A stretch of DNA of 64,000 bases from assembly GCA_034509925.1 (NCBI GenBank), contig CM067533.1, forward strand, positions 9,524,156-9,588,155, given 5' to 3'. The notes under the pieces were generated by a model. It was not told the origin of the DNA, ran no database searches, and saw only the letters and a list, made by a program, of their open reading frames with translations. Of the stretch, positions 1 to 13,124 are shown one piece after another; the first letter of the stretch is position 1, and every line of letters starts with the position of its first letter. The position numbers and the translations under genes are program-made. The DNA comes from Hirudinaria manillensis (taxonomy: Eukaryota; Annelida; Clitellata; Hirudinida; Hirudinidae).

Positions 1-51
1 GTTGTTATGTAATATTTACTTTTAAACTAAACTTTTAAATTTACTGCAAAG

Positions 52-3000
52 GTTGATTTCACTCAAGCCTTCTCGACGGCCGGCATCGACATCCTATCAG
101 CCAGGATGATCGGTAGGACGAAAAAAATTCCAAAACAATTTCCAAATGTTTAAATTATCAGCGAAATGATGCAACCTCATCAAAAGCTGACAACTGCTTG
201 GAAATTCATGAACTATTTTGTATTCATTTCATTGGGCATCTCTTTCACAGACCGATCCATCCGTCCGATGTTCTCGAAGGAGTATCGTTGCGAGACGCAG
301 GTCGTCTGCAGCGTCGTCTCGAGGGACAAGTCACGAGATCCCGTCGTGGCCAGCATCAATGCAGGTGGGAAAAGATTGTCAAACTTTAAATGTTTAATTA
401 ACAAAGCAATAACAAATGGGTGCTCGTAAATCGTTAACGTAACTAATAACTAATGTCGTGATGCGAGGATTAGAGAACTTAACTATTATTACTTAACTAT
501 TATTATTTAACTATTATTACTTAACTATTATTATTTAACTATTATTACTTAACTATTTACAGCATCTGCTGCCCTGTCATTGTCCAATGTGCCTTGGAAT
601 GGCCCAGTGGGTGAGTACTTGTCATCATCATCATCATCACCACCATCATTACTGTTATCAATGTCATCATTCCGTTTATCACGTATGTTGACCGTCAATA
701 CAGGTGCAGTCCAGGTGGGTCTGATTGGAAATGATGTTGTCATCAATCCAACGAAGGAGATGCTGGAGGCAAGTCAACTGAACATGATTATTTCTGCAAC
801 TGAAGAAAATAAGATTGGTGAGTGATTGTGATGATGATGATGAATGTGATTATGATGTTGATTATGATTATGATTGGGTCAGCAATGTTGAGGGTGAACA
901 TGACTTGAAAGATCTTCCGCACTAGTGATAATGAAAATGGCGATAATAATGATAATATCCATCCATCTTTGTAGATCTACAGTTATTTATTTATTTATTC
1001 TGATGAAATTTAAACTAAAAATGCCATTAATACAAAGCTAACAAAACAAACAAACAAATAAACGGACAAAAACATGGGAATAGATAGTTAAATAAATAAA
1101 ATCAAAAACCTAACGGTCCCCCTGACAACATCCAATTGCATTTTTCAATCCCCAGTGATGATTGACGGGGCTGCCAACATCGTCCCCGTGCCATTGGTCG
1201 AACAGGCGATCCAAGAGGGCGTGGTAGGAGCACAGAAGATCGTCTCCGCCATCAGAGACTTTGCCTCTGAGTTCGGGAAGGTCAAGAAGGATGTTCCTCT
1301 GTTGGGGTCTTTGAGTGACGAGTTGAAGCAGAAGATCGATGAGTCGGTATCGTGTTGTATCGTATTGCATTGTATCGTATCGTATTTCATTGTATATCAT
1401 TATATCATGTTGTATCTTATTGCATTGTATTGTATCATATTGTATATCATTATATCGTGTTGTATCTTATTGCATTATTCTGTCTTGATGTTGTAGTCGT
1501 TGGTACTGCATTGATTATATTATTTAATTTTAATTAATGCATTTATTATTATATTAATATTACAGTTATTATTTTATTATTGTTATTGATAATTTATTAT
1601 TATGTTAATATTACGGCCATTATTATTATTACTTTATTGTTATTAATATTTCATTATTATGTTTTTGTTGTTAACCAGAATGGTTTCAGCAGAGATTGAA
1701 GATTATTATAAAAATCTCTTCCATGACAAGGTAAGAAAACTGCTTTCACTATTATTATTAACTATTATTATTATTATTAACTCACCAATACAGTTGGTGA
1801 TTGCTTTTAATATTTTTTCATTGGCAGATTACCAGAGACAAGACCAGACAAGCACACAAGCTGAAAGTGATCACTGCACTCAAAGGTAAGTCGTAGAAGT
1901 TCTATGAAATATGAGCAGACAGAGGATATTTTGTCTTGATATTTAACAATTATTATAATAACATGTTTTGTAATAAAATATTTTATAACATTGTGCTCAT
2001 GGCATCGTGATAGATAGATCGAATGAATGAAGGAATAACTCTCCGCCCGCTTTCAGAATCCGATCCTGCTTGCGACGCGAACCTCGTCGGATCCTACCTG
2101 GATCAACTGGGGGTCAAAATATTCAGGAACATCACCATGAAGTCAGGCAGGAGGTTGGAATTCCAATTCATTGTTTTGCATCAAAACTGGAAATTGGTTT
2201 TAAATGTAATTAATTTAGTATTGTTTAATTAATTATTTTTATTATTAATATTATTTATTATTTAATTGATTTATAATTTTAAATTGTTTACAACCAGGTG
2301 GGCTGAAATTCGAGGCGACAATGAAATAAGAATCCTGAGTCACAAAGTTGATTTGAATTCCTCCCTGCATGGGTCGTCACTGTTCCAGAGAGGAGGAACG
2401 CAGGTAATTGATCTGTGAATCGATTGATATCAGGTAATTAATCGGTTGAAACCAGGCGATCAATCGCTTGATTGAACCCGAGCACTTAGTTAATCAATTG
2501 ATTGAACATAGTTATTGCTATGTTTGATTGATTGATTGATTGATTGGAAGGAGTGTAAATTTTAATGCATATAAATAATTGTTTTCAGTGTTTTTTTTAA
2601 TAACTTTTGAAAACGTCCTGAATGACCTTTGACATGACCTCATTTTTAAATCCCAAAAAGGTCAGAGCAACCTTGACCTTCGAACCTCCGCATTATTCCT
2701 ATACTTCACCGTTCCCTCTGAGGTCCGTTTCCGGAGTTAACTTCTTTAATAAAAGATAATTTTTAATTAAATAATTATAATTATATTTAATAATTATATT
2801 TAATCAATGCTGTTGTCTTGTGATGCCATCACTTTCAAATGACAATGAGGATGATGATGACGACGACGATGACCAGTATTAATTCATAATTAATATTTCT
2901 TAACACCCTTAACTAAATAATTAACTTCCTTCATTCAGCGGCTCAAGTAATCAGAACTTCTTCCTCCATTACAGCGTAAGTTTTATAATAACAATAATAA

Positions 3001-5991
3001 TATTTCTCCTTGACCTATTTATCGGCTTGACATGACCTAAAAACAAACCATGCCCCGCCCACAGTTCCCTGCCTACGCCACCAACGAGACTGGCAGGATG
3101 ATGCATGGAAGGAGGGAAGTAGGTCACGGTTGGTGGAACTGCTAATTATCATAATATATTATAATGTATGGTGGCTGGGTATTGAAATTGAGCTCCAACC
3201 TGATGGTGCCTGTTAACTAGTAATTAGTAAATATTACTAATTAGCATGCCAGATATGCTTTCCAGAAATAATATAAGTAATAATCTGTGCAAGCGTTTGC
3301 CATAATTTATTATAATTTTTGAAGAATTACCACTGGTCGAGAACCATCTTGCTATTGAAATTGGCTAAAATGGTTGAAAAACAAATGAGGGATTACTGTA
3401 ATTTTTGGCATTTTGGCACACATGCTTGCCAGAAATAATAATAGTAATAGTCTTTGCACATGTTTGTTATAATTTATTATAATTTATGCAGAAACACTAA
3501 TGCTGGAGTATGAAACTATGCCTGATGTATTAGAATACTGGTGTTCTAATAGTAGTCCATTGATTCAATTTTTGGTATTTTACCAGGTGCACTCGCCAGC
3601 AAAGGTATAAGGCCCATCATTCCCCCGAACTATGAGTTTGCCATCAGGATTGATTCTGTGGTGCAGCAGTCCAGCGGTGAGTGCCCCCCCCCTGAACCGA
3701 TTTAAATTTTAAATCGTTGTGTACTAATCATTTATCGGTTGACGATTTGTCATTTCGTTTTTTCTTCACGGTCAGGATCGTCTTCGATGGCCTCCGTCTG
3801 TGCGGGAAGTTTGGCCTTGCAAGATGCTGGTAACATTTTACAAAACTTTAACACAATTTACTGTTCAAATACTGATTTATTTATTTACCTATAATTATAA
3901 TAATATAATATATTCATTTATTAGAGAATATTGTGTTATCGGTTTGGTTAAATTCATCTTGTTAACGAATTACTATCGTGTCTCGTTGTCACTTCAGGTG
4001 TTCCAATACTCGAACCTGTATCAGGCGTTGCCATGGGCATCATGTCTGAGGAAAATCAAGAGACTGGCAAAACTGAAACCATTCTGCTCACCGACATCAG
4101 CGTAATAAATAAATAATTAATTAATTAATGATTAGCAGACGTGATGGAAAAACCCATAACCTAGATATGTTAATGAGGTCATGGATATTAGCCTGTTGTT
4201 TACATATTTAATGCCACCAGGGTATAGAGGATGCTCTCGGAGACATGGACTTCAAAGTGGCAGGAACCAAGAAAGGTTTGACGGCCATGCAGGTGAGAAT
4301 TAATTATTATAATTTATTTATTTCCTCGGGGATTATAATATCAGTTTTAGTTGTCATCTGTTTTTATTGAACATTTTCTTTCAGTTGGACACGAAGCTTC
4401 AGGGCATGCCGATGGATCTCGTCTTCGAGGCCATCAGGAGAGCTCAGGGTTTGTTTCCCTATGGAAGGGTACCTACTATGAAACAAATTATTTATTCAAT
4501 ATATTATTTATTATTGATAATAATAATAATAATAATATAAATTTAAAAGACCGTCTTGTTGCTGCATTACAATAAAACAAGTCTATTATGGTTTGTTTAC
4601 TAGGAAAGTTGCAGTTTTATTATTATTATTATTAATTGGAGCTAAAGTGGTTAAACTAGTTTATGGTAAGATTCATAATCCGCTCTGATTACAGTTGCCA
4701 ATAGCGACATAATCGATGACATGAAGCAAACCATCTCGAGTCCGAGTCAACACAAAGAGAATCGACCTGTGACGGAGACCATGGTCATCCCGACGAGCAA
4801 GAGGGCCAAATTCCTGGGCATCAACAGGTCGAATGTCAAGTCCATCTCAGAGGAGACGGGTGAGTTGTCGAGCAGAAGTTTTGTCGTGGCAACGACGACA
4901 AGAATCGTGGTCACGATGCTATGATGGCAATGTTGTTGTTGTTGTTGTTTACTTGTTGACATTCGTTCGTTTGTTTGTGTTGTTGTTCTTGACTCCTCCC
5001 ACAATGATGTAGCAACATTGTCCGCAGTGCTGATGATCGTGGTCATGATGTTGTCGTTCATTTGTTGACATTCATTCATTCATTCATTGTTGACTCCTCC
5101 CACAAAGGTGTGACCATAGCGGCCATTGACGACTCAACCTCTGAGTTCCAAATCTTCGCACCAAACAAGTCTTCGATGAAGAAGGCCCTCGAAATCATCG
5201 AGAAGAACCTTGGAGCCGAGGTGCATTTTGTTTTAATTCCGATAATTATTAACGTAAAAGTGGCAGACGCCCGTCTGTCTTTTGTAGAATTGCTTTTAAA
5301 CTTATTTTTTCACTTATTGAGAAAATAATATAATTAAAAATTATATTGTAATATCTCAGGAGGCCCCAAAAATTGAACAGGGATCCCTTTGCAGAGTGAA
5401 GATCATTGAACTCAAGTAATTTATTTCTGAATTAAACAAAAATTAACCAAAAAATGCTAAGTTATCGCATTAACTTGTGGCAAACTTATACACAATCCAT
5501 TAACTCTGTGATTGTATTCGTTAACAAATCAATTAACTTACCACCTAACGAGTAACTCTTAACGAATTCTCATCGTCACAGAGAAAACGGAATCTTCGTC
5601 CAACTGCATGCAACTCTCCCCGAGGTCTTCATCCCGAATTCTCTCCTTGATCGCCGGAAGGTTGTATTGCCATAGTAACATTAATTAAGCACTTATTAAT
5701 CAACCATTGAATTAACTAATCACCTAAATAATAAATTATGGCAAGCTACAGTATGCCCTGTAAAGTAGAACATTCTGCGTGAAATCATCGTCACCTCCAC
5801 GACAGACTATCAAGCTATTGAATCGAAATTTAAAATCCTAATCCATTTCCTTTCGGTCAACAAAGGGCATCACCCCAGCCAAGATGGGCTACAAGGTCAG
5901 CCAGGACATATCTGTCAAGTACCACGGCAAGGATCCCGTAACTGGAAGGATAAGGCTCTCCAAGAGGGACTTGGAACCGACATATTGTTGA
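52..5991 (+). CDS. PNPT1: Polyribonucleotide nucleotidyltransferase 1 (PNPase), 3' portion
   Basis: A phosphorolytic 3'-5' exoribonuclease; animal PNPT1 acts in mitochondria in RNA turnover and import. The gene is cut at the window start: 643 codons are visible against about 783 in human, so the mitochondrial presequence and start of RNase PH core 1 are missing. Exons: 52-112, 251-364, 563-610, 704-817, 1156-1351 (donor uncertain, 1346 possible), 1679-1730, 1828-1885, 2057-2153, 2298-2403, 2661-2722, 2939-2975, 3065-3128, 3587-3676, 3776-3829, 3998-4101, 4221-4292, 4385-4448, 4695-4859, 5108-5220, 5360-5415, 5582-5660, 5866-5991. Recognised stretches include [46 protein letters not shown] and the active-site segment [13 protein letters not shown] of core 2, then a KH domain and an S1 domain ([15 protein letters not shown]). 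The KH GxxG loop reads GINR instead of human GPGG. Codon phases agree across all junctions except the uncertain 1351 donor. Confidence 0.95.
477..556. repeat. Intronic tandem repeat
   Basis: Repeats of AACTATTATTACTT / AACTATTATTATTT alternate through the PNPT1 intron, running up to the acceptor of the exon at 563. Ordinary satellite-like intron filler. Confidence 0.85.
1343..1480. repeat. Intronic minisatellite (TTGTATCGTATTGCA-like)
   Basis: Degenerate tandem copies of TTGTATCGTATTGCATTG / TTGTATATCATTATATCG begin inside or immediately after the PNPT1 exon that starts at 1156. The repeat makes the exact donor (1346 or 1351) ambiguous. Phase favours 1351. Confidence 0.8.
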
Positions 5992-6828
5992 TCGAACTGA
6001 CTCATTTCAATTTTATTTCTTATGTTTTTCAATACATCTTATCTTCAGGCATTTCATCTGCCAACGAGAAAATCTGTTTTTGTTTTCTACCTCATTAAAA
6101 ATTACTCAAAACTGTCGTTTGCGTCAGTTGTTAAACATTTTGTTCGACGCATAAAAATGAATATTTAAATATTTAACAGATATTTCATCGAATATCAACG
6201 AGATTCCATAAAACCCAGAAATTTGGCTTTTGCCAGGATTACAGTTTCATCTGACATACAATACATTTGAACCTCTCTAAGTTCTAAAAGTAACGAGTCA
6301 TTGTGCACTGAACTGGACTGAAACCCATCTCGTGTACTTAACGACCCCAGTTAGCCGATCAACTGATTGAACTCCTGCGTGAAATCAGCACATGATCGCA
6401 CCTACGGACACCTGATGCTGTTTATTTATTTGTTATTCCTCGGAGAAAAAAAAGGACTCGAGAAGTGACAAAGCACGTACTAAAAAAACTGTCCAGATGA
6501 ACATATATATCATGTATATATATGATATACATGTACATATATATGAACGTATCATGTATATATATATAATATATATTATACATGTACATATATATGAATG
6601 TATCATGTAAATACATATATCATATATATTATACATGTACATATATATGAACATTTTAAATTTAAAAAATACGACAAAAAAAAACCTTACGATATAAATG
6701 GTCAGAGAATCCTCACGAATCAATGAAAGGACGTTTCATAGTGACGAATGGTCGTCTGCCCTGCTAATAGGTCATGCATCGGAAAAGCAAACTCGTCGGG
6801 GTGGGGGAATAAGAGGGCACCTTGCTAC
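5992..6828. other. Convergent intergenic region PNPT1/RTF1 with AT microsatellite
   Basis: Holds the 3' ends of the convergent PNPT1 and RTF1 genes. Positions 6505-6660 are a degenerate (TA)n tract in which ACATATATATGAA-type and CATGTATATATAT-type units alternate, giving local palindromes. No coding signal is supported. The short ORFs rich in Ile/Tyr/Met here are products of the microsatellite. Confidence 0.8.
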
Positions 6829-9300
6829 TCAGATGAGTCCCCTCTTCCTCTTGTAGTCGTCGAGGTTCAGTGACCTCCTGTTATTGGCCGGGGTCTGTCT
6901 CCCGGCCTCCTCGAACTTCGCGGTCGGCGCCAGGGGGACGTTGCCGTGCAAGTCGATGTCGATGACGACGTCGAAGTTGTGGACGGAGAAGAGGTCCCCG
7001 ACTTTTCCGCCGCCGTCTTTCGGAGCGCCCTGGCAGTTGGACGAGCCATCCGGCCCGTCCGCGCCCCCCTCTCGAGACGGATCCGTGCCGGCCGAACCTC
7101 CCCGTTCGGAGTTGAACTTCTCGAGGAGGCGAGCTTTGATCTGCTTGTCTATCTCCGGATCCTTCGACTTCGTGACGAGAGTCGGCCGGCACTGTCGCCT
7201 CGTGAACGGGTCCGCCTTGGCGTCCCTCATCTCTGCCGCCTCCCTCCTGGTGGCCTCGACGGCCTCTTCGAGATTCCTCATCCTGTTCCTCTGGTTGATG
7301 TAGCTAATGGAGCTGATGTTGTTGGAGCGTTTCTTGTCCAACTCGATGGCTCTTTCCTCGAGCGAGTCCAGCTGTGACTTGTACTCGCGCGCCTTCTCCG
7401 CGTCTCCGCTCAGCAGGGCGTCCTCGTGCAGTTTCAGCAGCTGCGTCTTCTTGACGGCGTAGTTGTGCGGATTCTTCTTGAACTTCTGCTTCTCGGCGAT
7501 GATCATGTTGACGTCCTCCTCGTTGAACTTGTAGTCCGCGGCGTCTCTGACGTCCCTGACCTTCTGCTCGATGTCGTAGACGGACGGCAGACTGCAGCCC
7601 TCCTCGGCCATCGTCGACACCCACTTGTTGAACTCGGAGTCGCTGAAGTCCGCGTTCGACACGAACTCCAAACGATAGACCCGGTCGGAGCTGCCGTGCC
7701 TGAGCCTGAGGCCCTTGTTGGTCCTGGTGTTGCCCAGCTGATAGACCTTCGCCGTCTCCAGGACTTCCATGACCTGCGCCACCCTGTACACGGGACGGCC
7801 GTCGTTGCTTCCGATGCCGATCTTGACGAAGCAGCCAACGACGGTCTTCGAGAAGAACGGCATGTGGCACCACTTTTCCAGCTTGTGCCTCGAGAGTCGG
7901 ATCTGGTTGAGCTCCTCCTTCGAGGAGATGAGCTGCGCCTTTTTCCTTTTGATCTCCACGGTCGACTCGTCCTCTGCCCCGTCGTCCTCGTCGGAAGAGG
8001 AGGAAGAAGACGACGAGGAAAGCGAGGCTGACGAAGAGGAGGAGGAAGAAGAGGAGGAGGACTTGAGCACCCTGCTGCTCTTCTCTGTCTCCACGACGGG
8101 GGAGTTCTTCCTGTCATCGTCGTCATCGTCTGAATAAATGTCGACAGCAGATTTCAACTTCTTCTTGGCCTCGTTCTCTTTCTCCTCTTGTTCCTTCTGG
8201 AGCATCTGGAGTTCGGCAATCTTCTTCTTTTCGTCCCTTCGCGACTTCAAGTCCTGGAGTGCGCTGGCCTTTCTAGAGTCCTTTTTATTCTCCTCGATGT
8301 GCTTCTTTCTATCAAAGCTCCTCTGACTTGCTGAGGGTTTGCTAGAGTTGGAGCTGGATGATGACTTTGATTTGTTCTTGTCTTTCTTCTTTGCTTCTCT
8401 CAGCTTTTTCTCGATGGCAAATCTTGTCTTGAGAGCCTCTCTCTTTTCGATTCTGTTGTAGAGTTCCTGTTCTCTCTCCTTCTCGGTCATCTGTTCCAAT
8501 CGCTTGCGATCCTCTTCATCTCGGATGAGATTTTCATCGAGACCATCGTCAAACTCTTCCTCAGATTTGTCTCCATCGCTCTCCGAATCAGACACCTCCC
8601 CCTCTTCCGGCTCGGAATTGGCTGCATTGGAGTCGGTGCTTTTTTTCGGTTTTTTATTTTGCTGGCTCGTGACTTTTTTCTTCCTTTTCCCCTTGCCATT
8701 AGCTGACCACTATGGATTATTCAATTATTTAAAACTTAAAATAAGTAATGACATTGCAAATACCACGAAGAGAAAAACAAGATGTCTTACTCTTACTTTA
8801 GTTCATCAATACTTTAGTTTTTAAGGTTAGTGTTTGTGAGTAATAATAGCAATGTAGCAGTGATAAAGTGGTTCTTGATATTAGACCACAATTAGCTACA
8901 TTACAATAAATTATCAGACTAATGTAATGACAACAAGGCTAACTTCTGCATCGCTTCCTGATGACGAATCTGAATCACTGGACTTAGAAACGTTTTGAGT
9001 GTTTTTCTTAACGAGGAGTTTCAACTCCTGAAATTAATTCAATCCACAATTGTCAACTGATCCAGTAAAAATAAGTCAGACATTACAGTATCTGAATTTG
9101 GATATTCTAGCTTATGCAAATTTATTGATAGCAATTAACTACAACACCATTATGTATTCAACCACTCCGACTTTACCGATAAAGGCCAGCGCCGATAATT
9201 GCACTCAGGGAGAGGTTCTAACCTCGTCAAGATCTTTGTCGATGTCACTTTCTCCTTCACTGTCTGAATCTAAGAAAGCGTCAGCCCTCTTCCTCGACAT
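6829..9300 (-). CDS. RTF1: RNA polymerase-associated protein RTF1 homologue
   Basis: A Paf1-complex subunit that links elongating RNA polymerase II to histone H2B ubiquitination in the nucleus. Exons on the minus strand: 9300-9223, 9027-8944, 8709-6829, giving 680 aa (human about 710). Start: [19 protein letters not shown]. The N-terminal third is acidic, Ser- and Lys-rich. It contains [12 protein letters not shown] and [20 protein letters not shown], the histone-modification-domain region. The Plus3 domain follows ([61 protein letters not shown]). C-terminal hallmarks are [17 protein letters not shown] and [16 protein letters not shown] ending at the stop. The acceptor at 8709 is fixed by phase and by a Trp that human RTF1 shares. 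The 1.9-kb last exon is strikingly G+C-rich for this window, which creates long false ORFs in other frames. Confidence 0.97.
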
Positions 9301-9940
9301 CGAAATTGTATTGATATGCGAACCGATCAGGATCGCTATCTCTGAAATTGGCTTGTTTTCATGGTGAATTTACTAGACGCAAAAATGTTATTATTGCTTT
9401 TCCTGTTTCGATTATCCCAATATTTTTTATGAAATAAAATGTAATAGATAATATTTTAAATATTCATTAAATTGAAGGTAGGGCCATTAAGTCACGATTG
9501 CAAATGCACATGATTGGAAAGTTGAAGACAATTTGTTTTTCTCAAGTTGCAATAAAATATTTTTTTAATCTATCATAAAGCTAACAATATGTAAGGACAA
9601 TATATTCTTAATTTTATTATTTTTTCAATCTCAATTCTTCAATGTTCCCCATTAATAAAATATTTTATTAATAGTAGTTATAAACTTTTACAATAACACT
9701 GTTAAACAATCTTTGATTTGAGATATTTCTGAATGAGTCAATAATATAATTTTAATAATTTTTAAAATCGTCCCAAAAAATAAGTTTATTAATATTCACA
9801 ATAAATAATGAAAATTTTTAATTGATGTGCATTTAAAATTTTTGAACCCTAATAGTTAACTTAGTAAAACAACAATTTGGTGTGGTTATCGCTAATAACA
9901 CGATTTGTTTTAAAATCGATCCAAAACAAGTTTTTGGATT
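9301..9940. promoter_or_regulatory. Shared divergent promoter region of RTF1 and CDC40
   Basis: The start codons of RTF1 (minus, 9300) and CDC40 (plus, 9941) are 640 bp apart, head to head. The interval is AT-rich, has no coding signal, and must contain both 5' UTRs and promoters. No TATA box or factor site is confidently visible. A bidirectional promoter is inferred from spacing only. Confidence 0.55.
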
Positions 9941-12425
9941 ATGGAAAGCATACGTAGTTCGTATAATGAGGATGCCGGCTCGGAAAGCTCGGAAGATGAA
10001 TGCATGCTTCATCTGAAACCCATTGAAAAAGACAATAACAAAGTTATGGATATATGTACTGCTCCAGAAGTACTTATAAAAGTATGTCTTCCACTCGTTA
10101 ATTTAAAAAAACTAATATTTCACGCTTCATCGTAAGCCTTAAACATAAAATCAACGTTTTCATTCAAATTTATTTTTACTTAATAGGAAGATGTAACAAC
10201 CATAGTGCCTATAGATCCCAAGACAAAAGTTCTCTACCACAATCCCAAATATGAGGAACTGTTTGCCCCGATGGTAGGTCCAGAAAATCCATTCAAAACT
10301 AACCAGTTCAAAGCAGAAAGGAATACTTTGGCAGGATTTGTAGAAAAATGCCATGTCAATGACTTTGAGTTTGAAAATCAGAGGAGAACATTCTATACCC
10401 ATGGTTATGCCATGGATCCGAGTGTCACAGGTACCGAAGCCACTGGCCAACTCATTGGGGATAAGGACAAGGCACAAGAAAAGAATAATATGACAGTTTT
10501 TGAAAAGAACAAAAATCCAGCATTAAAAAGAAAGAGACACAAGAACGACGATGCCGGCGACGTAGAAGGGTATCTCGGTCCGTGGGGAAAGTACGAGGAC
10601 GAAGTGCTGGTAGCCACTCCGTCGGAAGAAGATAAGAAATATTTGGAAGAATATTTGGCCAAGACCAAAAAGAAAGGAAAATTCGTAGATGACAAACCAG
10701 TAGAGGAGAAATCTACCTTCCACTTGAAGGAAGCTGTTGATTACCAGGGAAGGTCGTTCATGTGCGAACCCAAAGATGCCGGCGTCAATCTCAGAAGCAC
10801 TGAGCCCCCCGTCAAGTGCTTCTTACCCAAAAGGCTCATACACACCTGGACTGGACACAACAAGGGTGTCTCTGCAATCAAGTGGTTCCCCGTCACGGCT
10901 CATCTGTTGTTGTCTTCTAGTTTGGATTCGAAGATCAAGCTCTGGCAAGTCTACGGAAACAGAAGTCTCGTCAGGACCTACATCGGTCACAAAGAAGCAG
11001 TCCGAGACATCTGCTTCAATAATCCTGGAACGGAATTCCTCAGCTGCTCGTACGACAGATACATTAAACTTTGGGACACGGAGACCGGCGCCTGTAAGGG
11101 CAGATTCACCAACGGAAAGGTTCCTTACTGCGTCAAGTTCCATCCAGAAGACAACATGCAGCATCTCTTCGTAGCCGGTACAAAAGACAAAAAGATTCTC
11201 TGTTGGGACATTCGATCCAACGAAATAGTTCAAGACTACGACAGGCATCTTGGAGCTGTCAACACGATCACCTTTGTGGATCAGAACAGAAGATTTGTTT
11301 CTACTTCTGACGACAAGAGCCTTAGAGTTTGGGAATGGTGAGTTGTTGTAGCTGTTGCTTAATAATAATTTGCTTGACTGATTAAGATGTTAATAATAGC
11401 ATTATTTTTAACATAAAGTGTTAATAATAGCATTTTATTAACATTAATATTAACATTTTATGTTAAAAATAGCATTACTTTTTAACATAAAATGTTAATA
11501 ATAGCATTATTTGACCATTCGGTTGTATTTTTTAATCAAAGATTTATCAGACAAATTAATTTTATTTAGGTTCTTATAACACATTAAAATGAATATCTTT
11601 CAGGGACATCCCAGTGGACTTCAAATACATAGCCGATCCCTCAATGCACTCCATGCCTGCAGTCACCCTTGCTCCAAATGGTTAGTATTTAATTAGTTAG
11701 ATATCGATTAACGTTTAAATTAGTTTAAATTAATTGCCATACATTTGCTCTGACGTGCTTAAGTAGAAATTTTCTTTCAAAATCTCCAGGAAAATGGCTA
11801 GCCTGCCAGAGTATGGACAACCAGATTGTCATCTTCAATGCAATCAACAAATTCAAATTCGAGAGGAAAAAGGTCTTCAAGGGACACATGGTAGCGGGTT
11901 ATGCCTGCGGACTTGACTTTTCGCCTGAGATGAGGTTGGTGTTTTTGCTCTGCTCTGTAACCATTGTATTATTATTATTATTATATTTTATTATTATTAT
12001 TATTATTGAGCTATAATGCCTATCTGAGTGGATTTAGATTTATCTATTAGTTGATTATTTGTATCTGATACTTGTCCAATTTGTGCTACTGCAATAACAG
12101 TAATGGGTTTAAAAGTAAACTCACTGTTTTTAGGCTGTAAACATTTTTCCTGCTACTTAATTAACATGATTATAAAAGAATTATTTCTTAGTACTTCTTT
12201 AAATTGATTTTATATTATATTAAATTTTTTTATATTTATGATTACAGCTACTTGATTTCTGGAGACGGAGATGGCAAGCTCTTCATCTGGGACTGGAAAA
12301 CCACTCGAACGATGACGAGGATGAAGGCACACGATGGTGTGGTTTCCGACTGCCTGTGGCATCCCCATGAGACCTCCAAGATTGTGACCTCAGGGTGGGA
12401 CGGACTCATCAAACTGTGGGACTGA
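9941..12425 (+). CDS. CDC40: Pre-mRNA-processing factor 17 (WD40)
   Basis: A spliceosomal WD40 protein needed for the second step of splicing. Exons: 9941-10081, 10187-11337, 11604-11680, 11790-11934, 12248-12425, total 563 aa (human about 579). N-terminal non-repeat region: MESIRSSYNEDAGSESSEDE, then PKTKVLYHNPKYEELFAPMVGPENPFKT split over recognisable family blocks, and GYLGPWGKYEDE. The beta-propeller follows, with repeats such as THSRPPK-like linker positions, LIHTWTGHNKGVSAIKWFP, SLDSKIKLW, YIGHKEAVRDICFN, SYDRYIKLWD, DKKILCWDIR, HLGAVNTITF, SDDKSLRVWEW, SMDNQIVIF, FKGHMVAGYACGLDFSP, GDGKLFIWDW and the final SGWDGLIKLWD before the stop. Most of the protein lies in the single 1.15-kb exon 2. 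The start is the first ATG in frame and all exon phases close. Confidence 0.97.
11390..11512. repeat. Intronic tandem repeat (AACATAAAATGTTAATAATAGCATT)
   Basis: Several degenerate copies of a 25-40 bp AT-rich unit containing the palindromic-looking AACATAAAATGTTAATAAT lie in the CDC40 intron. Confidence 0.75.
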
Positions 12426-13124
12426 ATGATGATGATGATGATGACTACTTGCTCCATTTTTCTTCCTGTGTAATGATAATGACGAACTTCATGATGGCTG
12501 AATTTTGATTTAGTGTATTGTGTTGTTGTGCTGATGTTTTAGAGATTGCTTGTATTTGGTTGTTCCTATTAAAAATAATGACTTAAACGCTTATGTTGAT
12601 TTTGTTAAAAAGATTTCATTGCTTTATCTGATTGGGAATATATATATATATACTTGTGTGAATAACATACTGCCAGTCAATCAATTTACAAACCTGGAGC
12701 TGTTATTCAGTTGTAAATTTTTGTAAATGGTCTGATTTTTCGTGCATCAAGGTGAATAGTAATCTTAAAATCAGGGATTAATCATCATTAAGACATTGGA
12801 GTCCATAAACTTAGGTATCGCAAAGAAGGATAGTTTTCCAAAAGAAATTTTGAAAATAGAAAAATTTGGTGGTTCCCGTAATCCTGAATTATTTCACGCT
12901 TAAGACCTCTTTGTTTTTTTTTCAAGTTTATTACTTCAGTTGAACTAAAAATCATCACATTTTAATCAAATAAATTTTAAAATTACATCGAATCTCAATT
13001 GACACAATTTTAACATCTTTGTTGTTATTTTTGTGAAGCAACGTTGTAATCGCTCACCTAGGATCGCTCGTTACATTTGTGTACAAACGGATTAAACATT
13101 TTGACTATTTATTGAGAAAAAAAT
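12426..13124. other. Intergenic region CDC40/DDX18 copy A
   Basis: CDC40 3' UTR, with ATTAAA near 12569 as a possible poly(A) signal, a short (TA)n at 12640-12651, then the upstream region of the first DDX18-like gene. No further coding sequence seen. Confidence 0.7.

Noticed and set aside
481-556. Regular short repeats that might suggest a CRISPR-like array
   Set aside because: They are simple AT-rich tandem units without unique spacers, inside an intron of an animal gene.
6422-6723. Ile/Tyr/Met-rich open frames
   Set aside because: They are direct translations of a degenerate (TA)n microsatellite.
7304-8126. Long open frames on both strands (up to about 207 codons) within the RTF1 exon
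   Set aside because: They are shadows of the GC-rich RTF1 coding frame, with Arg/Ser/Pro- or Leu/Val/Asp-biased composition and no domain similarity. The RTF1 frame itself is unambiguous.
8487-8699. ATG-initiated basic 70-codon frame near the 5' end of the large RTF1 exon
   Set aside because: It is out of frame with RTF1. The family sequence PEEGEVSDS and the acceptor at 8709 show that the reading frame comes from the upstream exons 9300-9223 and 9027-8944.
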